Source: Candidatus Methylomirabilota bacterium (GTDB lineage Bacteria > Methylomirabilota > Methylomirabilia > Rokubacteriales > CSP1-6). Taken from it: a stretch of 32,759 nt of DNA. The notes under the pieces were generated by a model that saw nothing but the letters and a program-made list of their open reading frames with translations, was not told where the DNA came from and did not search any database. Each line of letters starts with the position of its first letter. Position 1 is the first letter of the stretch. Below, one piece after another: positions 1-8,013 of this stretch. The DNA is taken from the NCBI GenBank assembly GCA_035709005.1, contig DASTFB010000033.1, positions 1-32,759 on the forward strand. The letters run 5' to 3'. The translations under genes were made by a program, and so were the position numbers.

Positions 1-206
1 CTCGCTACGCCCGGGGCCGGCGGGGCGTGATCTCCGAAGACCACGGCGTGTGGGTGTTCCCCGACACGCACTCGGCGACGCAGGACCCCAGGCCGCAGCA
101 CTGCTACAGCGTGCGGTTCACCGCGCGCGAGCTGTGGGGCGCGCAGGGCGGGGCACGCGATCACGTCTACATCGATCTCTTCGACGACTACCTCGACCCG
201 GCATGA
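1..206 (+). CDS. nthB: Nitrile hydratase beta subunit, C-terminal part (5' truncated by window edge)
   Basis: Reading from base 3, the frame is open to the TGA at 204-206. It encodes the SH3-like C-terminal domain of the nitrile hydratase beta subunit, with the segments GVWVFPDTHS, YSVRFTARELWG and DHVYIDLFDDYLDPA. With the alpha subunit, which binds the Co or Fe, the enzyme hydrates nitriles to amides in the cytoplasm. Only about 67 residues are inside the window, so the N-terminal half and any alpha-subunit gene lie to the left. The stop overlaps the start of the nitrile hydratase accessory gene (ATG at 203-205), so the two are translationally coupled, and the accessory gene independently supports the call. 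A thiocyanate-hydrolase-type relative cannot be excluded from this fragment. Confidence 0.88.
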   Translation, partial: RYARGRRGVISEDHGVWVFPDTHSATQDPRPQHCYSVRFTARELWGAQGGARDHVYIDLFDDYLDPA

Positions 207-568
207 CGCCTCAGCCCGTCGCGCTCGACGCGCTGCCCCGGATCCCGCGAGACGAGGAGGGGCCGGTGTTCCGGGAGCCGTGGGAGGCCGAGGCCTTCGC
301 CATGGCCGTGCTCCTCCACGAGCGGGGCGTCTTCGCGTGGAAAGAGTTCGCCGAGCGCCTGGCCGCGGAGATCGCTGAGGCCGGGGCCCGGGGCGACGTC
401 GACGATGGCCGGCGCTACTACGAGCACTGGCTGAGCGCGCTGGAGAAGCTGGTGGCCGCCAAGGGGCTGGTTCTCGCCGACGCGCTCAGGACCCGCAAGG
501 ATGAGTGGGATCGCGCCGCCCGGGCGACGCCGCACGGCCAGCCCATCGAGCTGCATCGGCTGGCCTGA
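203..568 (+). CDS. Nitrile hydratase accessory protein
   Basis: This 121-residue protein has the pattern of nitrile hydratase accessory proteins: an N-terminal LPRIPRDEEGPVFREPWEA, then AFAMAVLLHERGVFAWKEF, DDGRRYYEHWLSALEKLV, and a terminal TPHGQPIEL. The family resembles the N-terminal part of the beta subunit and is thought to help insert metal into, or mature, the alpha subunit. The ATG at 203 overlaps the beta-subunit stop (ATGA). A longer in-frame start at 50 would run 150 nt back into the beta-subunit gene and add residues with no family match, so I rejected it. The order beta then accessory is usual for nitrile hydratase operons. Confidence 0.88.
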   Translation: MTPQPVALDALPRIPRDEEGPVFREPWEAEAFAMAVLLHERGVFAWKEFAERLAAEIAEAGARGDVDDGRRYYEHWLSALEKLVAAKGLVLADALRTRKDEWDRAARATPHGQPIELHRLA

Positions 569-2166
569 GCCACTACCCGGCGGCCGCCACGAAGACCGCG
601 AGCCGACGGCGCTTCATCGCGGCGGGCCTGGCCGCGGCCGGAAGCGTCGCCGTGCCGGCCCGGCTTCGCGGGCCCGTCTACGGCCAGCCTTCCGAGACGG
701 CGCGCCCGGCGGTGCCCTGGGGCGTGCAGTGCGGGGAGGCCACGGCGTCGAGCGCGGTGATCTGGAGCGCGACCGATCGCCCGGCCCGCATGCTGGTCGA
801 GTACGCGACCGACGCCCGATTCGGCGGCGCCCGGCGCGTGACGGGCTCCGCCGCTCTCCCCGAGACGGGATACACGGCCCGGGCGCTCCTCACCGATCTG
901 CCGGCCGGACGGGACATCTTCTACCGTGTGGTCTTTCAGGACCTCGGAGATCTCCGAACGCTGAGCGCGCCGGCGAACGGCTCCTTCCGGACGGCGCCGG
1001 CCGACGCGCGCTCGGTGAGCTTCATCTGGTCGGCCGACACGGCGGGCCAGGGCTGGGGGATCAACCCCGAGTGGGGTGGCATGAAGATCTACGCAACGAT
1101 GCGCCGGATGGCCCCCGACTTCTTCGTCCACTGCGGAGACCTGATCTACGCCGACAATCCCATCGAGTCCGAGGTCGCGCTGCCCGATGGACGCGTGTGG
1201 AAGAACTTGACGACGCCCGCGAAGGCCAAGGTGGCTGAGACGCTCGACGAGTTCCGGGGCAACTACACGTACAACCTGATGGACGAGCACGTCCGGCGCT
1301 TCGGGGCCGAGACCGCCCAGTACGTCCAGTGGGATGATCACGAGGTCACCGACAACTGGTACCCGCAACGGCTCCTGGACGACGAACGCTACACGGTGAA
1401 GAGCTGCGCTGTGCTGGCGGCCCGGGCCCGGCGCGCGATGCTGGAGTTCACGCCGCTGGCGCTGGATGCGCGGGACGGCGAACGGCTCTACCGGGCCGTC
1501 CGGCGCGGGCCCTTGCTGGATCTCTTCCTGCTCGACACGCGCAGCTACCGGGGCCCCAACTCCGACGATCAGCAGGCTCGGCTCGGCGATGAGGCGCGCC
1601 TGCTGGGTGCGGCCCAGAGCCGCTGGCTCGAGCAGGAGCTGCGCGCATCGCGAGCGACCTGGAAGGTGATCGTCGCCGCCGCGCCGCTCGGCCTCATCAT
1701 CCACCACGACTGGCGCCGCCGGTGGGGTTCCGACGGCGTCGCTCAGGGCGACGGCCCGCCGCGGGGGCGGGAGCTGGAGATCGCCGATCTCCTCCGCTTC
1801 ATCAAGGACAATGCCGTCCGCAACGTGGTCTGGATCACGGCCGACGTGCACTACTGCGCGACCCACCGGTACGAGCCCGCCCGGGCCCGGTTCACGGAGT
1901 TCACGCCGTTCTACGAGTTCGTCTCCGGGCCCCTGCACGCCGGGGGATTCGGCCCCAACGCGCTCGACGACACCTTCGGCCCCCGGGTGGTGTTCGCCCG
2001 GCCCCCCGCCCGCGTCAACGCGCCCCCCACCGAGGGCGGTCTCTATTTCGGCCACGTCGCGATCGACGGCCGCAGCGGGGTGATGACGGTCAGCCACCGC
2101 GATGTCGCCGGCGCCGTCCTTCACCAGGCCCGGCTCGTCCCGGAGGGGCCGGCGGCGCGGAGCTAG
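505..2166 (+). CDS. phoD: PhoD-like alkaline phosphatase/phosphodiesterase, Tat-exported
   Basis: The product is a metallophosphoesterase of the PhoD family. It has a twin-arginine signal (SRRRFIAAGL at about residues 33-42), an N-terminal Fn3-like domain with WGVQCGEATASSAVIW, and the catalytic motifs HCGDLIYAD, DDHEVTDNW, DTRSYRGPN and ITADVHYCATHRY. Family members hydrolyse phosphate mono- and diesters in the periplasm, usually with Ca and Fe. The start is uncertain. GTG 505 overlaps the accessory gene by 64 nt and has a closely spaced AAGGA at 497-501. No ATG, GTG or TTG lies between the upstream stop and the Tat motif; a CTG at 565 is the only later choice. The stop TAG shares the palindrome CTAG (2163-2166) with the convergent beta-barrel gene. 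It is probably cotranscribed with the nitrile hydratase genes, though no functional link is evident. Confidence 0.85.
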   Translation: MGSRRPGDAARPAHRAASAGLSHYPAAATKTASRRRFIAAGLAAAGSVAVPARLRGPVYGQPSETARPAVPWGVQCGEATASSAVIWSATDRPARMLVEYATDARFGGARRVTGSAALPETGYTARALLTDLPAGRDIFYRVVFQDLGDLRTLSAPANGSFRTAPADARSVSFIWSADTAGQGWGINPEWGGMKIYATMRRMAPDFFVHCGDLIYADNPIESEVALPDGRVWKNLTTPAKAKVAETLDEFRGNYTYNLMDEHVRRFGAETAQYVQWDDHEVTDNWYPQRLLDDERYTVKSCAVLAARARRAMLEFTPLALDARDGERLYRAVRRGPLLDLFLLDTRSYRGPNSDDQQARLGDEARLLGAAQSRWLEQELRASRATWKVIVAAAPLGLIIHHDWRRRWGSDGVAQGDGPPRGRELEIADLLRFIKDNAVRNVVWITADVHYCATHRYEPARARFTEFTPFYEFVSGPLHAGGFGPNALDDTFGPRVVFARPPARVNAPPTEGGLYFGHVAIDGRSGVMTVSHRDVAGAVLHQARLVPEGPAARS

Positions 2167-2849
2167 AACCGGATGGAGACCCCCATCAGGATGTGGTGGG
2201 TGTTGAGCTTCGTGTCCACCCGCTCCTCGATCGGGCCGAAGTCGGAGTCCTCGTCGGTGTCGATCGGCAGGTAAGTGAAGCGGTACTCGGTGAACACGCC
2301 CACGCGGGGGTGGAACTGCCAGGCCAGGCCGGCCCGGACGTCCAGGCCGAGCTCGACCGAGTCGAAGCGCAGCTTGCGCGCGAGCTCCGGACGGAAATCC
2401 ACGGTTGTGTCGTAGTAGGCGATCGACGGCCCCACACCGACGTACGGCTGCAGCCGTCCTCGGGGGATCTCGTCGGTGGCCAAGAGCGGCAGTCGGAACA
2501 TCACCAGCACCGAGAACGGCACGATCCGGAACCGCACGTCGGCGGCGTCCGCCTCGAAGGTCGACAGGTCCCCGGCAACCCCGAGCCAGGGGACCGGGTC
2601 GATCCAGTAGCCGCCCCGCACGCCGAAGGTGGCCGACAGGTCGAAGTCCGCGTTCCGGGTCGCCTCCGTCTCGGGGCCGCAGACGGCGAAGAAGAACCCC
2701 ACGTCGCAGTCACGCTGTCCCGCGGTCACCCGCGCCGACTCCGTCTGGGCCGCACCGCCGTACAGGTCGAGGAAGGGCTCGGCCAAGGCAGGACGGCCGC
2801 CGAGTAGCACTGCACCGGCGGCGAGGATACCCGCGAGCAGGATGGGCAT
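2163..2849 (-). CDS. Outer-membrane beta-barrel protein (OmpA/OprF-porin-like fold, function unknown)
   Basis: This is a 228-residue exported protein. An N-terminal signal peptide (MPILLAGILAAGAVLLGG, then an ALA-E cleavage-like site) is followed by alternating hydrophobic strands such as PFLDLYGGAAQ, TFGVRGGYWIDP, LQPYVGVGPSIAYYD and VGVFTEYRFTYLP. The chain ends in the aromatic SIRF, typical of beta-barrels handled by the BAM machinery. Its size fits an eight-stranded barrel. ATG 2849 is chosen because it directly precedes the signal peptide; the open frame continues far upstream only because of high GC. It carries two cysteines (CDVGFFFAVC) that could form an extracellular-loop disulfide. 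Its role is unknown, and it stands alone between convergent phoD and divergent neighbours. Confidence 0.75.
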   Translation of the reverse strand: MPILLAGILAAGAVLLGGRPALAEPFLDLYGGAAQTESARVTAGQRDCDVGFFFAVCGPETEATRNADFDLSATFGVRGGYWIDPVPWLGVAGDLSTFEADAADVRFRIVPFSVLVMFRLPLLATDEIPRGRLQPYVGVGPSIAYYDTTVDFRPELARKLRFDSVELGLDVRAGLAWQFHPRVGVFTEYRFTYLPIDTDEDSDFGPIEERVDTKLNTHHILMGVSIRF

Positions 2850-2904
2850 GACCCTGATGCCACGATCCTGCGCCGGGCTGCCGCGAGGGGTCAAGGAATT
2901 GTTG

Positions 2905-2910
2905 TACACT
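2905..2910 (+). promoter_or_regulatory. Putative -10 hexamer, leaderless start
   Basis: TACACT lies 8 nt before the ATG at 2919, and no Shine-Dalgarno sequence fits between them. This places the expected transcription start at or next to the start codon. No convincing -35 element is visible. The same arrangement occurs before several other genes in the window. Confidence 0.45.
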
Positions 2911-2918
2911 CCCGTCCC

Positions 2919-3968
2919 ATGAAGTTCTCGCTCCAGCTGCTGCTGACGTTGCGGGACACTCAGACGCACGGCGAGGTGTACGCGCATGCCCTGGAGGAAG
3001 CCCGGCTGGCCGAAGCCGTGGGCTTCGATGCCGTGTGGCTGGCCGAGCATCACTTCTCCCCCTACGGGATCTGCCCGTCCCTGGGCGTCCTGGCCGCGGC
3101 CATCGCGCGGGAAACGCGCCGGGTGCGCATCGGGACGTCGGTCGTCATCGCGCCCTTCGCTCACCCGCTGCGCATCGCCGAAGAGTGGGCCATGGTCGAC
3201 ATCCTCTCCGAGGGGCGGCTGGAGTTCGGGCTGGGCCGGGGCTACCAGCCCAAGGAGTTCGCCGGGCTCGGGATCTCCATGGAGCACACGCGGGAGCGCT
3301 TCGAGGAGTGCATGGAGGTGATCCGCCGCGCGTGGACCGAGGAGCGCGTCGTCTTCGACGGCCGGTTCTACCAGGTGCCGGGGATCACCGTGTTCCCCAA
3401 GCCGCTCCAGCGACCGCACCCCCCGCTGTGGACGGCCGCGGTCTCCCCCGACACGTACCGCCTGGCTGCCCGGCGCGGCTTCAAGATCCTGACGGCACCC
3501 TCGTTCACGCCCTGGGAAATCTTGAGAAAGAACTACGATGCCTATCTGGACGAGTGGCGGGCGGCTCACGGCGGCGACGGCGGAGCCGAGATCGCCATGA
3601 ACAAGATCATCTACGTGGCCGAGTCGTCCCGGCGGGCCCGCGAAGAGCTCCGGGAGCCGATCCGCTGGTTCTTCGCCACGCAGGCCGGGCTCATCGCCGA
3701 CGCCGAGGGCGTGCCCCCCGACCAGTACCGATTCTATCGCCGCGTGCGCGAGAACCTGCTGGCCTTGACCGACGAGCAGGCGCTGGACCAGGCGGCCATC
3801 GCCGGCGACGCCGAGGAAGTCGCCGACAAGATCCGGGCCCACCACGAGGCGCTGGGGATCACGCACTTCATGGGCTCCTTTTCGCGCGGCATGGCGGATC
3901 AGGCCGCGGTGTTACGCTCCATGCGCCTGTTCGGGGAGAAGGTCCTCCCGCGCTTCGCCGGCGCCTGA
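2919..3968 (+). CDS. LLM-class (luciferase-like) flavin-dependent oxidoreductase
   Basis: The 349-residue protein is a bacterial-luciferase-like TIM barrel. Recognisable elements are AEAVGFDAVWLAEHHFSPYG (residues 31-50, with the EHHF motif), IGTSVVIAPFAHPLRIAEEW, GRLEFGLGRGYQPKEF and the C-terminal gating region around ITHFMGSF. Members use reduced FMN or F420 to oxidise organic substrates; the exact cofactor and substrate cannot be read from the sequence. The ATG at 2919 gives the standard MKFSLQLLLT strand 1. The esterase gene follows after 12 nt on the same strand, so the two probably share a transcript. Such oxidoreductases are often numerous in soil bacteria with broad catabolic ability. 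Confidence 0.88.
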   Translation: MKFSLQLLLTLRDTQTHGEVYAHALEEARLAEAVGFDAVWLAEHHFSPYGICPSLGVLAAAIARETRRVRIGTSVVIAPFAHPLRIAEEWAMVDILSEGRLEFGLGRGYQPKEFAGLGISMEHTRERFEECMEVIRRAWTEERVVFDGRFYQVPGITVFPKPLQRPHPPLWTAAVSPDTYRLAARRGFKILTAPSFTPWEILRKNYDAYLDEWRAAHGGDGGAEIAMNKIIYVAESSRRAREELREPIRWFFATQAGLIADAEGVPPDQYRFYRRVRENLLALTDEQALDQAAIAGDAEEVADKIRAHHEALGITHFMGSFSRGMADQAAVLRSMRLFGEKVLPRFAGA

Positions 3969-3980
3969 TCGCACCACCCC

Positions 3981-4658
3981 GTGGCTGACCTGCGCGAGAC
4001 CGTCGAGATCGAGACGGGCCGGGCGCCGCAAGCCGCCGTCATCTGGTTGCACGGCCTCGGCGCCGACGGTCACGACTTCGAGCCGATCGTACCCGAGCTC
4101 GACCTGCCCCCCACCGTGCCCGTCCGGTTCGTGTTCCCCCACGCGCCACTCCGCGCGGTGACGGTCAACGCCGGCATGGTCATGCGGGCCTGGTACGACG
4201 TGCGCGACGCCGGTGGCGAGCGGCGGGAGGACGCGGCAGGCGTGCGCGCCTCGGGCGAGCGGATCGAGGCGCTCATCGCCCGCGAGCGGTCGCGGGGGGT
4301 GCCGGCCGCCCGGATTGTGCTGGCCGGCTTCTCGCAGGGCGGGGCCATGGCGCTGCACACCGGGTTACGCCACGGCGAGCGTCTGGCCGGCATCCTGGCG
4401 CTATCCTGTTTCCTGCCTCTGGCCGACACGCTGGCCGCCGAGGCCAGCGCGGCCAACCGCGACACGCCGATCTTCCTGGCCCACGGTACCCACGACCCGC
4501 TGATCCCCCTCGCTCGCGCCCGGCGCGCGAAGGCGGTGCTCGAGAGCCTGGGCTATCTGGTGGAGTGGCGGGAGTACGCCATGCCCCACGCCGTGTGCGC
4601 CGAGGAGATCGCCGACATCGCGGGCTGGCTGCGCCGGGTCCTGACCGGGCCGGCGTGA
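3981..4658 (+). CDS. Carboxylesterase/phospholipase family alpha/beta hydrolase
   Basis: This 225-residue protein matches the small bacterial carboxylesterase/acyl-protein-thioesterase-like family. Visible features are the oxyanion loop VIWLHGLGADGHDF, the nucleophile elbow GFSQGG (Ser118), the acid in HGTHDPLIP (Asp172) and the base in MPHAVCAEEI (His203), so the triad is complete and normally spaced. The usual length of about 220 residues agrees. It should hydrolyse short acyl esters in the cytoplasm. Translation starts at GTG 3981, 12 nt after the oxidoreductase stop. Its stop overlaps the GTG of the next hydrolase gene (4655) by 4 nt, indicating a coupled operon. Confidence 0.87.
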   Translation: MADLRETVEIETGRAPQAAVIWLHGLGADGHDFEPIVPELDLPPTVPVRFVFPHAPLRAVTVNAGMVMRAWYDVRDAGGERREDAAGVRASGERIEALIARERSRGVPAARIVLAGFSQGGAMALHTGLRHGERLAGILALSCFLPLADTLAAEASAANRDTPIFLAHGTHDPLIPLARARRAKAVLESLGYLVEWREYAMPHAVCAEEIADIAGWLRRVLTGPA

Positions 4659-6091
4659 GCGTTCCCGTCGTCCTGCTCCACGGCTACTCCGACGCCGGTC
4701 CCTCCTTTCGCGCCTGGCGCGAGGTGCTGAGCGCCCACGGTTACAGCCCGCGCCGCGTGCACGTGAGCACCTACAAGACTCTCACCAACGAGGTGACCAT
4801 CCGCGATCTGGCCGAGGCCTTCGATCGCGCGCTGCGCCTGGAAGCCGGGCTGGGCGACGATCAGGCCTTCGACGCCATCGTGCACTCGACCGGCATGCTG
4901 GTCATCCGCGCCTGGCTCACCCAGTACGGCGGCCGCGCACGTCGGCTCAAGCGTCTGGTGGGACTGGCTCCCGCCACCTGGGGTTCGCCGCTGGCCCACA
5001 AGGGCCGCTCCTGGATGGGCGCGATCTTCAAAGGCAACAAGGACCTGGTCGCTCCCGACTTCCTGGAAGCGGGCGACGCCGTCCTCGATGCGCTGGAGCT
5101 GGGGAGCCGCTTCACCTGGGACCTGGCCAGCCTGGACCTGCTCGGCCCCGATGTCTACTACGGTCCCGACGGCCGGACCCCGTGGGTCTTCATCGTGTGC
5201 GGCATCGAGTCGTATTCGGGGCTGCGCGCGGTCGTCAACGCCCCGGGCACCGACGGCACCGTCCGGTGGGCAGGCTGCGCGCTGAACACGCGCAAGATCG
5301 TCCTCGACCTCACCCGCGCCCCCCGGCGGCGGGCGGCCCGGGACCGGGCCCTCATCGCTCCGTGGCGCCACGTCGACAGCCCGCTCGTGCCCATCGCCGG
5401 CGTCAACCACGGGACGATCCTGACCCAACCCGCCAAGGGCGACGGGCTCGTGGATCTCGTGCTGCGCGCGCTCACCGTGTCGACCCGCCGGGAGTACGAG
5501 GCCTGGCAGGCCGCCGCGGCCCGGCGCACGGCGGCGGCCCGGGCTCAGCTGCGCGACGAGCGGGGCGAGTGGCAACAGTTCGTGGTGCGCGCCCTGGACG
5601 AGCGCGGAGATCCCATCCCCGACTACCACCTGCAGCTGGTGACGCGCGACGAGAACCCCTTGCGGGAGACGGCCGCCTTCGAGACCGAGGTGCACGCCTA
5701 CCAGACGGACCCCAGCTTTCGCTGCTTTCATCTCGACCTGCGCCGGCTCCGGCGGATCGACCGTGGCCGGCTTCGGGTCCGCGTGCTCGCCTCGTCGGGC
5801 TCGACGCTGGTCACCTATACCGGCTTCGGAAGCGAGAAGCTCACCGCCGCCGGAGCCCAGGCCGACGGCAAGTGGGACGCCCAGCTCGACATGGGGCGGG
5901 TGCTGGGCGACGAGCGGGTGAAGCTCTTCTATCCGCTCACCACGACGATGCTCGAGCTGCGGCTGGACCGCGAGCCGCTGCCCCTCGGCACCCGCACGCC
6001 GCCCGCGATCTTCCGCTTCGTCGGCCTCGACGCCCTCCCTCCGCCGCCCCCGCCGCCGCGCGTGGATCCCGACCGCATCCAGGCGCCGTGA
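4655..6091 (+). CDS. Lipase-like alpha/beta hydrolase with C-terminal extension
   Basis: The 478-residue protein opens with an oxyanion-type motif VVLLHGYSDAGPSF. Its nucleophile elbow is HSTGM (Ser78) instead of the commoner GHSxG. A PGTDGTVRWAGC segment and AGVNHGTIL (candidate catalytic His) follow, as in lipases and PHB-depolymerase-like proteins. From about residue 300 a non-catalytic beta-rich region follows, and the chain ends in a polyproline stretch near LDALPPPP. No signal peptide or membrane segment is seen. GTG 4655 overlaps the preceding stop by 4 nt (GTGA). Hydrolase activity on an ester is well supported; the substrate is not. The C-terminal half may be a binding domain. It ends 4 nt before the convergent kinase-like gene. 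Confidence 0.72.
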   Translation: MSVPVVLLHGYSDAGPSFRAWREVLSAHGYSPRRVHVSTYKTLTNEVTIRDLAEAFDRALRLEAGLGDDQAFDAIVHSTGMLVIRAWLTQYGGRARRLKRLVGLAPATWGSPLAHKGRSWMGAIFKGNKDLVAPDFLEAGDAVLDALELGSRFTWDLASLDLLGPDVYYGPDGRTPWVFIVCGIESYSGLRAVVNAPGTDGTVRWAGCALNTRKIVLDLTRAPRRRAARDRALIAPWRHVDSPLVPIAGVNHGTILTQPAKGDGLVDLVLRALTVSTRREYEAWQAAAARRTAAARAQLRDERGEWQQFVVRALDERGDPIPDYHLQLVTRDENPLRETAAFETEVHAYQTDPSFRCFHLDLRRLRRIDRGRLRVRVLASSGSTLVTYTGFGSEKLTAAGAQADGKWDAQLDMGRVLGDERVKLFYPLTTTMLELRLDREPLPLGTRTPPAIFRFVGLDALPPPPPPPRVDPDRIQAP

Positions 6092-6095
6092 CGCT

Positions 6096-6803
6096 CTACA
6101 CCAGCGGCCAGGGGTAGCGGTAGGCGCCGTCGTCCTCGGGGAAGCGAGCGGCCTTGACCAGCGCGCGCGCCCGCCTCAGCAGGGCCTGCCGCTCGAGCGG
6201 GTCGAGCAGCTCGGCCAGGGCGGCGGGCAGTCCCGCCCGTTGCAGGCGCCTGACGTCGCCGAGGATCGGGCCCGGGACCGCCGTGCCGCCGAAGTCCCAG
6301 ATGACGGTGCGGAGCTTGGGCTCGGCATGAAAGGTCAGCGCGTTGTCGATGGCCCAGATCCGGCCGTCCGGCCCCAGCAGGCAGTGACCGCTCTTGCGGT
6401 CGGCGTTGTTGGCGAGCAGATCGAAGGCGCAGATCCGCTGCAGCCGGTCCTGGTGGCTCTCCGCTTCCCGTAGCGTGAAATAGTGCTCGGCGAAATCGGC
6501 CTGCACGAATTCCTGAAGCGACCCCTCGCCGAACGGTCCCTCGCGCAACACGGTGGGCGGCACGACGGCCCAGCCCAGCGCCTGGGACAGCTCCCAGGCC
6601 GCGACCTCGCGACGGAACAGGCTGGGTGGAAAATCCCACAGCGGCCGCTCGCCGCGGCCCGGCTTGTAGACGGCGAGCAGTGCCGTCCCTCCGGCCGTCA
6701 CCTCGACGAGGTATGTCGCGTTGCTGCTGCGGGGCATCCGTCCCCGCACCGTGATCTCGCCGCGGGCGAGCAGCTCCAGCGTCTCAGCGGTGGAGGTGCC
6801 CAT
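6096..6803 (-). CDS. SCO1664-family PI3/4-kinase-like protein
   Basis: The 235-residue protein resembles the SCO1664 family, known mostly from Actinobacteria and Chloroflexi and distantly related to phosphatidylinositol 3/4-kinases and HipA-like kinases. Kinase-type elements are a nucleotide-binding lysine in LLAVYKPGRGERPLWDFP, a catalytic loop FDLLANNADRKSGHCLL (D, N, D and R present) and a metal-binding IWAIDNALTFH. The substrate is unknown. It is the last gene of a probable five-gene run. ATG 6803 lies inside the end of the DUF3090 gene (20-nt overlap). Homologues elsewhere sit beside DUF3090 and a histidine phosphatase exactly as here, so the three very likely act together. Confidence 0.8.
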   Translation of the reverse strand: MGTSTAETLELLARGEITVRGRMPRSSNATYLVEVTAGGTALLAVYKPGRGERPLWDFPPSLFRREVAAWELSQALGWAVVPPTVLREGPFGEGSLQEFVQADFAEHYFTLREAESHQDRLQRICAFDLLANNADRKSGHCLLGPDGRIWAIDNALTFHAEPKLRTVIWDFGGTAVPGPILGDVRRLQRAGLPAALAELLDPLERQALLRRARALVKAARFPEDDGAYRYPWPLV

Positions 6804-7380
6804 TGCTACGGGGACAGACGTGTCCGGACGGATCCATGGGCAAGGCGCAGAGCACGCACTCCGGGCGGCCCGCTTCCATGAGCTCGCGGGCCCGCTCCAC
6901 GAAGGCCGCGGCCTGGGCCCGGGTGATGAGAAAGCGGGCCCGGGCCCCGGCCTCCTCGGCGGCTTCGGCCTCGGCGGTGGCTTCGCCGGCCACGCTGACC
7001 TCGGCCTCGAGCCCGGGCTCTTCGGGCTCGGCCTCGCCCTCGACGGGATCCTCGGCCTCGTCCTCGATGAGCTCGCGCGCCTCCACGACGATCCGATCGC
7101 CATCGGCGTCGTAGCCGGCGGCGATCGAGCGCACCGCCCAGGCCGGCTCCAGGGGCTGCAGGAGCGTGGCCTCGGGCGGCGCCTCGCTCGTCGCGGTCGC
7201 CAGGCTGGCCAGGAGCGTCGCGAGGTACTCGCCGAGCGCCCGGACCTGCTCCTTCTCGCACTTCAGGGTGCAGACCTGGCCATGCTGCCGACCCTGCATG
7301 TAGAAGACGCGCTGGCCCGGCTCGCCGACGGCGCCGGCGGTGAAGTGATCGGGATTGTCGAGCTCGAACGAGTCGCTCAC
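6784..7380 (-). CDS. DUF3090 family protein with C-terminal Cys cluster
   Basis: This 198-residue protein matches DUF3090: an N-terminal FELDNPDHFTAGAVGEPGQ and RVFYMQGRQHGQVCTLKCEK, a middle part ending ARFLITRAQAAAFVERAREL, and a tail with CVLCALPMDPSGHVCPR that looks like a small metal-binding knuckle. Between them, around residues 105-140, is an acidic Glu/Ala-rich linker. No enzymatic function is known for the family. GTG 7380 overlaps the stop of the histidine phosphatase by 4 nt (GTGA), and the 3' end overlaps the kinase-like gene. In Actinobacteria the phosphatase, this family and the SCO1664 family form a conserved triad. Confidence 0.82.
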   Translation of the reverse strand: MSDSFELDNPDHFTAGAVGEPGQRVFYMQGRQHGQVCTLKCEKEQVRALGEYLATLLASLATATSEAPPEATLLQPLEPAWAVRSIAAGYDADGDRIVVEARELIEDEAEDPVEGEAEPEEPGLEAEVSVAGEATAEAEAAEEAGARARFLITRAQAAAFVERARELMEAGRPECVLCALPMDPSGHVCPRSNGHLHR

Positions 7381-7988
7381 GCCCGCCCCAGCCAGGTGAG
7401 GTCGCCGTCGCCCGAGTTCAGGGTGAGCACGCGTGGTCCGTCGGGCCCGTAGGCGATCGCCGTGACCGACGCCGGCGCGATGACGATACGCTGGAACAGA
7501 TCGAGCGGCGCGCCCACCGCCTGCGCGGCGGCGGCCTTGATGGGATCGGCGTGAGAGACGGCGATGATCGTCGCTCCCGGGTGGCGGGCGATCAGCGCGG
7601 TGAGGGCGCCCGTCACGCGCGCTTGCATCTGGGCGAACGACTCGCCACCCGGAAAGCGGAACCCGCTGGGGTGGCGCTGGACCGCGGTCCACTCTCGCTT
7701 GCGTCGCGCCCGGGCCAGCGAGATGCCCGTCCACGCGCCCACGTCCAGCTCGCTCAGACCAGCCTCCACGCGCAGGCCCACGCCGCGGGCGCGGGCGATC
7801 GGACTCGCCGTCTCCCGGGCCCGCTCGAGGGGCGAGGAGTAGACGGCGGCCACCCGGGGCAGGCGCGCCAACCGCCGCGCCACGCCCTCGGCCTGGCGCC
7901 GACCCTCGTCGCTCAGGTGCAGCCCGGGCGCCCGGCCCGGAAGGCGACGACCGGTGGAGCCGGTGAGCGCGTGGCGCACGAGGAGCAC
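7377..7988 (-). CDS. Histidine phosphatase family protein (MSMEG_4193-like)
   Basis: The protein belongs to the phosphoglycerate-mutase-like histidine phosphatases. It has the N-terminal LLVRHALTGSTG (catalytic His in RHA where RHG is usual), then LSDEGRRQAEGVARRL, VYSSPLERARETA, the acid in GLSELDVGAWTG, and the second His in IIAVSHADPIKAA. Family members transfer phosphate through a phosphohistidine. The close match to the MSMEG_4193 group rests on the neighbouring DUF3090 and SCO1664-type genes. The start is uncertain: GTG 7988 places the RH motif at the usual position near the N terminus (203 residues), while GTG 8066 or TTG 8087 would overlap the VWA gene and add residues without family resemblance. 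Its stop overlaps the DUF3090 start. Confidence 0.8.
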   Translation of the reverse strand: MLLVRHALTGSTGRRLPGRAPGLHLSDEGRRQAEGVARRLARLPRVAAVYSSPLERARETASPIARARGVGLRVEAGLSELDVGAWTGISLARARRKREWTAVQRHPSGFRFPGGESFAQMQARVTGALTALIARHPGATIIAVSHADPIKAAAAQAVGAPLDLFQRIVIAPASVTAIAYGPDGPRVLTLNSGDGDLTWLGRA

Positions 7989-8013
7989 CAGGGTGGGGCG
8001 GATCGCCGAGCGC

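Noticed and set aside
418-2124. A long minus-strand open frame of 568 codons opposite phoD
   Set aside because: It is antisense to a strongly supported PhoD gene; its translation is Arg/Gly/Pro-rich with no domain, as expected for a high-GC shadow.
4321-4340. Possible lipoprotein or secretion signal in the esterase-like genes
   Set aside because: Neither esterase has an N-terminal hydrophobic stretch or lipobox; both look cytoplasmic.
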